This document shows, in pieces, positions 56,880 to 64,000 of a stretch of 64,000 nucleotides of DNA. The stretch covers positions 14,074,001 through 14,138,000 of the forward strand of contig NC_091049.1 in assembly GCF_963966145.1 (NCBI RefSeq), written 5' to 3'. This DNA comes from Tenebrio molitor. Its lineage: Eukaryota > Arthropoda > Insecta > Coleoptera > Tenebrionidae. The position numbers and the translations under genes are program-made. Position 1 is the stretch's first letter. Each line of letters starts with the position of its first letter. A model generated the notes under the pieces. That model had not been told where the DNA came from, searched no databases, and saw only the letters and a list, made by a program, of their open reading frames with translations.

Positions 56880-57650
56880 TGATAGATACTCAAAGTGCTT
56901 TATGGATTTTGTAATTAGAGTTTGCCAGTTGTAGTATTAAACTATGCACTTCTTGTGGAGTGGTTGGCCTTAGGAAAAAAGAATTTTTATTTGATGTGAT
57001 AAATTTCTTTAGATATGTCACTGGAGAGTTGTCATTTTCATCAGAGAATGTTTCGGCTATGTGCTTAACTGACTCGCCAAAAAATTTTTGAAAACTATCT
57101 GCTGTCAAATGCGACATAGTTTCATGGTAATTTACTCCACTTAAGCTTTTAACTATTTTCCATATCGTTGAAGATTTGTTGTTGGAATTTTTCTATTAAA
57201 TTGCTGTAGTAGTTTTTCTTTGCCTGGTTGATGCTTGCTATATATGCATTCTTGAGTTTTTTATACATATTTTTAGTTTGTGGCGAACTTGTACATTTTC
57301 TAACCACATCTAACGCTTCAAGTACGTTTCGTTATGTTAGGTAAATGGGCAAGATTTGGTTACAATGATTAAATAAAGAAAATTGATTTGTACATCAGAA
57401 TTACGATTATTCCAGCTTAAATTAGGGTTAAACTGGCTATCAAAATGTTCAGAAAAATACAGCGCGTCTTTCTAAAATAGTGGGTTTGTAACCTGACTTT
57501 GTTTAAACAAGAATTTATTAATTTGGCTAAATTTTCCCACGACTGACCACACGTGCAAGTGTAATCTGATATCTTACTTAAAAGTCTCGATCTGTGACGC
57601 GCTTCTCTCCACCTCAACTTATCGGACCAACCCTTGGCTGGCGACGCTGG
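56880..57650 (-). pseudogene. LINE (non-LTR retrotransposon) ORF2 fragment
   Basis: Reading toward lower coordinates: WENLAKLINSCLNKVRLQT (57530-57480), NQAKKNYYSNLIEKFQQQ (about 57210-57160), SLSGVNYHETMSHLTADSFQ, and SFFLRPTTPQEVHSLILQLA (about 56970-56910). This order, a coiled linker and then the PTTPQEVHSII-like motif, is the segment between endonuclease and reverse transcriptase in Jockey/RTE-like LINEs. Stops and frameshifts are present. The reverse transcriptase itself is cut off. Confidence 0.65.
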
Positions 57651-58529
57651 GTTTAAAATCTAAATCGCAGACACCAAATTCTAGTGGACCAATTCATTTG
57701 TGAATATTTTAAACAATTCTGCCGATTTACAAGGATTTAAACTAATTAACAAATTTTACTATATGAATTTAGAATACCGAACTGTTACGACGCGTTCGGT
57801 AACGTAGGGGGTTTTGATTTCTCGAAGGACCAGTTCCCACAATTGGGAACAATTAAACTGCACTTGTAGTTTACTTATACTACGTGTAATTGTTACTTGT
57901 TACTTTCGTACATAGTAGTAGTACTCTCGGTACTGACTTAATGTTTCGTACTATTACAATTGTTACATGACTACTTATCTTACTGAATGATGAGATGAGA
58001 GTGGCGAGTCACAAGACTCTCGCACCTTCCGCAACCCCCTTGAGAGGGTGGATAGCGGTATCGTCCGACAATTCCCGAGCGGTACCGACTAACGGGACCG
58101 AACACGAACGAAGCTTCCTAGTTATTTAAGAAGTTAATTTTGCGATTTGAAACGGTCTTAAATTCCAGGAAACCCTCCGTGGGAACGGCTCTGTTTTTCT
58201 AACAATCTGATATTTTTAGAGTCTGGGTCTCTAATAGGTCTATTATTGTATTCAATTTGGAGTCATTTATGGCTATCTCTTAAAGCGCTCGTGGTTTAAT
58301 AGATCTCTAAGAAAATTTTTATCAATATTTCAGTGTATTGTTGTCATTTACACCAAAAAACTTCCACTATTAATGTTCAAACTCTACTTTTTAACATATG
58401 TTGCAGATGTAGTTGCATCAGTTACCTTGAATTACCAATTAATACAAAATTCCCTAGAATTTGAAAATTTAATTTTTTTATTTAAAAATTAAAACAAGGG
58501 TGCAAATTCTAAAAAATAACAAAAAAAAC
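57651..58529. other. Intergenic stretch
   Basis: No gene is supported. 57783-58204 has TG...CA ends (TGTTACGACGCG to TTTTCTAACA) and a GC-rich middle, but no target duplication. Confidence 0.4.
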
Positions 58530-58631
58530 TCGTTTTATAAGGGCATTGGCGCACTCGTCCCATACAAAACTCCCCTACGGGTCATTTTCTACACTTGGGA
58601 CTTGTGCGCCAAATCAACCCTTATAAAACTC
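58530..58631. repeat. Inverted repeat (hairpin), about 100 bp
   Basis: Arms of about 35 bp: CGTTTTATAAGGGCATTGGC with GCACTCGTCCCA at 58531-58562 pairs imperfectly with 58594-58631 (TGGGACTTGTGCGCC then CAACCCTTATAAAACTCG). Probably a foldback-type mini element. Confidence 0.7.
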
Positions 58632-58819
58632 GTTCTTTAATATACTATTACAAAACATGCCTATATTTTAAATGGAAATAAATGGAATTCATAAATTGAA
58701 CAGAAACAATTGGAGGTTGTTAAGACAAATCTAAATTTGTTGAATTGAAGGTGAATATTTTCCGCGATGGTAATAAAATAAATTTATAAATACCGCGTTC
58801 ATCACAGTACTTTGTAATT

Positions 58820-59876
58820 TACAACGCTTTCGCCTTCTGGATCGACTTCATCTGCATCATATACGTCGGAATCGTAATTTTCAGCTTCTTCTTCATAGCA
58901 TCCGGTAATTGTTTCGACTATTACCAAAAGTATATTCTTTCAGATTAAACGTTACAGATGTCAGAGTAGGAAACATTGGACTGGCTCTGATCCAGCTCTT
59001 TCAACTCGAACGCGATGAAAATTTGGAGCGACCTCGAAACCCAAATGATTTCAGTCGAACGAGTCAACGAACACCGAACTAACTTCAGAAATCCAAAGTG
59101 GCCACCTTACTTCTCCAAAATCGTGGCCCAGTAATGGCAACATCGATTTCAACAATATTTCTATGAAATACGCTCAAGATGGTCCGTTTGTTCTTTACAA
59201 CGTCTCGTTTAAGATCCAAGCAGGCGAAAAAATTGGAATCGTGGGTAGAACCGGTGCCGGAAAGACATCCATCGTATCCGCTCTTTTTCGTCTGTACCAT
59301 TTCGACGGGTCGATCACCATAGAAGAGATCGACTCCAAATCGATTTCCCTAGAAGATCTCCGTTCCAAAATTGCCATCATTCCCCAAGAACCGGTCCTCT
59401 TCCTTGGCACTCTCCGCAAGAATTTAGATCTATTCAACGAATTCGACGACTCGCATTTCTCGAGTGCCTTGGAAGACGTGGAACTTAAGAACATGCCTTC
59501 AGATTTGCGGTCGGGCCTCGACACCATGATTGTAGATGGTGGATCGAATTTCAGCACGGGACAAAGACAACTCTTGTGCCTGGTGAGGATCATGTAGAGG
59601 AACGTCAAGATCGTCATCATAGACGAGGCAACGGCGAACGTTGACTTAGGAACCGATGCCCTCATACAGGCCACGATGAGAAGGAAATTTAGACAATGTA
59701 CGGTCATGATGATCGCCCATCGTCTGGATACCGTCATTGATTCAGACAAGATTCTGGTCCTAGAGTCCGGACGTGTCGTCGAGTTTGATCCTCCAGACGC
59801 GCTTTTGCAAAATATCAAAGGCTTTTATTACAACTACGCTAAAAAAAAAGTGATCGGTTTGGTGAATAAAAATTAA
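58820..59876 (+). pseudogene. ABCC/MRP-type transporter pseudogene, 3' part
   Basis: AFWIDFICIIYVGIVIF (last membrane segment of the second membrane domain) is followed by an intron with GT/AG borders, then GNIGLALIQLFQL and, in another frame, MKIWSDLETQMISVERVNE. From 59163 the second nucleotide-binding domain is clear: Walker A GRTGAGKTS, Q-loop IIPQEP, signature FSTGQRQ, a TAG stop at 59595-59597 where a leucine is expected, Walker B VIIDEA and the histidine loop IAHRL, then a stop at 59874-59876. It is in line with the 5' part at 40841-42128, so I infer one former gene split by the gypsy complex. Confidence 0.85.
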
Positions 59877-59933
59877 AGTCTTCAACACAACAATGTAAAC
59901 TAAATGTCTGCCTGTTAATATTTTTAGTGCCTA

Positions 59934-59939
59934 AATAAA
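59934..59939 (+). terminator. Polyadenylation signal after the ABCC pseudogene
   Basis: AATAAA 58 bases after the stop codon, a usual distance. Confidence 0.45.
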
Positions 59940-60341
59940 CCTTATCTGTTTGTTATGGTTGTGCCTTTCGCGAATATTAAAATAACGACTGAATGTTAAA
60001 TTAGCTGCAAATATTAAACTGTACTAATAAATTTCAATGGCGGCCTAGTTTTTGCCCACAACAAGCTACAATTTAACCTCACCTGCGAAAAATTATGTTG
60101 AACTATATAAAAAAACACGTTTCGTTAAAAAGTCTCAAATGAAAATTGCAAAAAAATTCACCAAGTACCTAATTTACTTTCAAGGTTTAATTATAAAAAG
60201 TGCTCGTTATTTGAAAGATAAACGATAATGGCTAAAAATTACTTTGATTAGAGTGAACGCACTGTAATACAGCGATAAATATATATATACATCGCACGTT
60301 TCAAAAAAGAAAATAAAGTAACAAATACAAAAACAAGAGTA
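59940..60341 (+). promoter_or_regulatory. Intergenic region upstream of the intact ABCC gene
   Basis: About 400 bp without an open frame of interest. ATAAATATATATATAC at 60275-60290, 52 bases before the ATG, could act as a TATA element; this is weak evidence. Confidence 0.35.
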
Positions 60342-63300
60342 ATGGACGAAAACAACGACTCTTCAAATACAAAGAGACATATTAATCCCAGGAAGAAAGC
60401 CAACTTTTTCTCAGATTTGTTCTTCTGGTAAGACGTACCCAAGTTAATTTAACAATTTCTTAACGATGTTTTAGGTGGCAGTTGTGCTTTCTCTTCGAAG
60501 GTGATAAAACGACACCGACCGAAGACAATCTTTGCGAGATTCTTGATGACCAACGATCCAAGCGTTTGGGAGACAAACTTGAGAAATTCTGGTGCGAAGA
60601 ACAATCTCGTCGGAGTCCTTCATTGTGGAGAGCTCTGTACAGGACTTTTGGAGTTAAATTTATGATTCATGGTTTGTGGTGCGTTGCACAACAGGTAGCA
60701 GTGTACGTACTAGCAATTTCTACGCACTAAAAACATAGCTAATTATCACATTTTACAAATCAACCAACCAACTTAGATTTCTCTCAAATATGAGCTCGTA
60801 AGAAATGGTTTCAGTAACAATAACTGCTTTTTGAAATGCCAACAATTGTACACTTCTAGATTAGTACGAGTACAGTTAGTTTTAGATTCAGTACTTCTAA
60901 CTTATTTCAGGATATGTCAATCGATAGTTCTCAATCGACTAGTTAACTGCTACAGCCTCCCTCAAGAAACATTTTCGAAAAACCAAACATACGTGTACAG
61001 CAGCCTAATGATTTTGACAACATACCTAGTAACATTTGCATATCACAACGTCACTTTTCGAATGTCGGACTTAAGTATAAAAATCCAAGTGGCGTGCAGA
61101 TGTTTGATTTACAGAAAATCTATAAAACTAACTCAAAACAAGGTTACGGCCGGTCACGTTGTTAACTTGGTAACTAATGACGTGAATAATTTTGGAAGAA
61201 ACGTATATTATGCCCATTACTTGTGGTTGGCACCATTAGAAACTGTGATTATTTTGTATCTTGTCTACAGTGTGCTTGGAAGTACCGCTACTATCGGAAT
61301 GATGATCATTTTAATATGCATGATTTTGCTAAGTAAAAAAAATTTACCAAAAACATGACAATTTTAAATGTGTCCTTGTAGTGTACTTGGGCAAATTACT
61401 TTCGGTTTATGGAATGCGCAAACTGTCAGCGACCGATCGAAGACTCCGAATTATAAACGAAATTATCCACGGTATCAAAATCATCAAAATGTACGCTTGG
61501 GAGAAACCGTTTGGCACACTTGTGACACAATTTAGAAAGTAATGTGCAAAAGTTTTCAAAAAAATAATTCATCATTAAAAATTTTCAGATTGGAAATCCA
61601 CCAAATAAAGATAATGTGCTACATAAATTCATTTACGTCGTCTTGTCCACTCTTCGTAAACCACGTTGCCCTCTTTTTTTGGGTGTTAACAATCACCCTC
61701 AGCGGTAATAGTTTAAACGCTAAACACATCTTCTTCATGTCTTCAATCTATCACAGTTTACGACTTGTGGCTCTAATATTTTTCCCCTTCGGGGTGACAT
61801 TTTGGACCCAAACGATCGTTTCTGTCAGAAGGATTCAACAATTTCTTAAGAGCGAAGAAACGTCAAAATTCGCCCAAAGATATCGAAATCGTGAAATCAC
61901 TTTGACCAAGATTTGCGCTAAGTGGGATGCTTCGTCCGACGAGTATAAACTAAATGACGTAAATTTAACGATCCAACCGGGACAAGTTGTGGCAATCGTG
62001 GGTTCCATTGGCAGTGGAAAAACGACACTTCTTCAAGCGATGTTGAATGAGATCCCCCATCTAGAGGGTCGCCTGGAAGTCGGAGGATCCATTTCTTACG
62101 CTCCTCAAGAAGCGTGGCTTTTCAGCGGTACCATCAAAGAAAATATATTATTTGGAAAAGATTTGGACGAAGCTAAATACCACAAGGTGGTGGAAATGTG
62201 TGCGCTTCAAAGAGACTTCAGTGTGTTTCCTTGTGGAGACCTAACTCGCGTTGGTGAGAAAGGAGTGAGACTGAGCGGAGAACAAAAGGCTAGGGTCACC
62301 TTAGCTAGAGCTTTGTACAGGGACGTCGACTTCTATCTCTTGGACGATCCGTTCTCTGCGGTGGACGCTCGAGTGGGAAAAGAGCTTTTTGACAATTGCA
62401 TCAAAAACTATTTGAGAAACAAGACGGTGGTATTGACAACCCATCAACTCCACTACTTGGAAAGCGTCGACGTGATTTACGTTCTTGACAATGGACGAGT
62501 TAAAGCTAGCGGTACCTACGAAGAACTGAAACTCGAACATTTGGAGCTGTTGCCAGGAGATAATCGTGGAGGAGAAATTAAACTCGACACCGCCGCATCG
62601 TACCAGTTTGAAAGCGTTGACGCAACTGCCGAAACCAAAGAAACTGAAGAAATCGGAAGCGTCTCTAACCTCATCTACAGACGCTATTTTAAGTCTGGCG
62701 GCAAAATAATCGTAGCCTGTTTGATCACGCTGACAATTTTGCTGACGGCGTCGGTAATACACGGCGCACAGTACTTTCTTTCTTTCTGGGTGAACCAGGA
62801 GCAAGCCAAAACCACCACTCTCACTTCAACTCAATGTTTGTTCATCTACGGCAGTCTGGTCTCGTTGGTTTTAATCTTGTGTCTTGCTTCGGCTTTGGCT
62901 TGCTTCAAGTTTGGTGTGGTCTTGGCAACAAACCTTCACGATAAGATGTTCCGCAAGATCGTCGCCATGCCGATGAGATTCTTCGAAACAAATCCAAGCG
63001 GCCGTATCTTGAACCGCTTTTCAAAGGACATGGACAGTATCGACGAGGACGTACCTATGTCGTTCCTGTTCACAGTTTTGGTGGCAGGCGAAATCATCTT
63101 CATCGCAATCTTCAACTTCGTGGTCAACTTGAAGATGTTGATCCCTACACTTGTGATGTTCGGAATAGTTTGCTACTTCCGTGTTGTCTTCTTAGCCACC
63201 AGTCGGAACTTGAAACGACTGGAAGCGCGAGGTGAGGGTGGTACTTCTCAAAGCAATCATCTCAATTTCGTTTCAGCACGCAGCCCAATTCTGTCACACC

Positions 63301-64000
63301 TGAGCAGTTCCTTGCAAGGACTAGTTACAATCAGAGCTTTCCACAATCAGCCCGATCAACAAGCCAAGTTCAACGGGCACCAGGATCTGCACACGTCAGC
63401 GTACTATTTGTATCTGGCGAGTAGTTCGGCGTTCGGGTTCTGGTTGGATTTTATCTGCGGACTGTACCTCTCAACTGTCACTTTGAGCTTTCTTCTGATC
63501 CATTCCGGTGAGTACTTTTCCATTTCATGTCATACTAGTACCAACATATTGTAGAGATCCATGGCGGAGACGTCGGCTTTTCCATTAGCCAATGTTTGAT
63601 AATGATGGGAACGTTACAATACGGCATGAAAAAGTGGAGCGATCTGGAGAACGATATGGTGTCTGTTGAACGAGTCGTCGAGTACTGCGACTTGACACCA
63701 GAACTGGACGATGGTACCAAAATTCCATCGGAACTGTGGCCCACAACTGGAAAGATCGCGTTTAACGGAGTATCGTTGCGGTACTCCGACGATGCTCCGT
63801 TGATCATCAATCGACTATCGCTCCAAATTGATCCCGAGGATAAAATAGGAATCGTCGGTCGAACAGGCGCCGGAAAATCATCGTTGGTATCGACCCTCTT
63901 CCGCCTGACTCACTTCGAAGGCGACATAAAAATCGACGGCGTCAACATCAAGACTCTCCCACTCCGACGTTTGCGTTCGAGGATTTCGATCATACCGCAA
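60342..64000 (+). CDS. ABCC/MRP4-like ABC transporter, 3' end beyond window
   Basis: Six exons keep one frame: 60342-60427, 60475-60702, 60911-61332, 61382-61538, 61589-63507 and 63555 to the edge. Together they give 1086 codons; the family usually has about 1300. Order: N-terminal FFWW motif, first membrane domain, first nucleotide-binding domain (Walker A GSIGSGKT near residue 436, Q-loop APQEA, signature LSGEQ near 526 instead of LSGGQ, Walker B FYLLDD, H-loop TTHQ), second membrane domain (NLHDKMF, FFETNPSGRILNRFSKD), then the second Walker A GRTGAGKSS and IIPQ at the edge. Such proteins are ATP-driven exporters of conjugates and organic anions in cell membranes. No lesion was seen. Confidence 0.88.

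Noticed and set aside
57783..58204. A unit with TG...CA ends that looks like a solo LTR
   Set aside because: The flanking bases do not repeat and no second copy is in the window, so the ends may be coincidence.
62301..62804. A 167-codon frame on the minus strand
   Set aside because: Antisense to the first nucleotide-binding domain of the ABCC gene.
1..64000. tRNA, rRNA genes or CRISPR arrays
   Set aside because: No cloverleaf with internal promoter boxes, rRNA-like block or spacer array was seen. The tRNA-like sequences next to LTRs are primer-binding sites.

Overview
This window looks like nuclear DNA from an insect, most plausibly a beetle. The evidence is short GT-AG introns, an AT-rich background, a decaying cluster of gustatory-receptor (Gr) genes, two adjacent ABCC/MRP-type transporter loci, and dense arthropod-type transposons. 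The species cannot be fixed from the sequence alone. Only two host genes look intact: one gustatory receptor (minus strand, 18890-20091) and one ABCC transporter (plus strand, from 60342, running off the right edge).

Layout, left to right. 1-10.5 kb: two direct copies of a PIF/Harbinger-related repeat. The second copy is split by a 604-bp CACTA-type MITE and then by a Ty1/copia element (4789-9355, 5-bp target duplication AAAAC). A gutted Gr relic lies at about 2.5-2.8 kb. 10.5-18.6 kb: a layered DNA-transposon region. It holds a P-element-like element (29-bp inverted repeats, 8-bp target duplication, decayed THAP domain), a 42-bp miniature in the same target, three head-to-tail Harbinger-type MITEs that carry a MADF-like exon, a Tc1/mariner element nested in the second MITE, a solo LTR, and two head-to-tail remnants of a Crypton-type tyrosine recombinase next to hairpin-rich DNA.

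18.9-34.9 kb: a minus-strand Gr array. Gr1 is intact. Gr2 is split in its last exon by a Ty3/gypsy element (20565-27419, 4-bp duplication CCGC) and also carries a premature stop and a frameshift. Gr3, Gr4 and further pieces are pseudogenes. A cysteine-rich transposon-associated ORF, cut by a solo LTR, follows at 32.8-33.8 kb. 35.3-38.2 kb: a deleted gypsy-type element that keeps gag and protease but has lost nearly all of pol.

40.8-59.9 kb: an ABCC pseudogene split into a 5' part (40841-42128) and a 3' part (58820-59876). Between them sits a second copy of the same gypsy family, itself carrying a copia element (45492-50073, duplication CTTCC) and a 2250-bp LTR-like insertion (52462-54711, duplication AGCG), followed by a LINE fragment. 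60.3-64.0 kb: the intact ABCC neighbour in six in-frame exons.

The main story is local gene duplication in the Gr and ABCC families followed by decay, with layered transposition providing an order of events. Several insertions have exact target duplications, and some empty sites can be read from paralogous sequence within the window.
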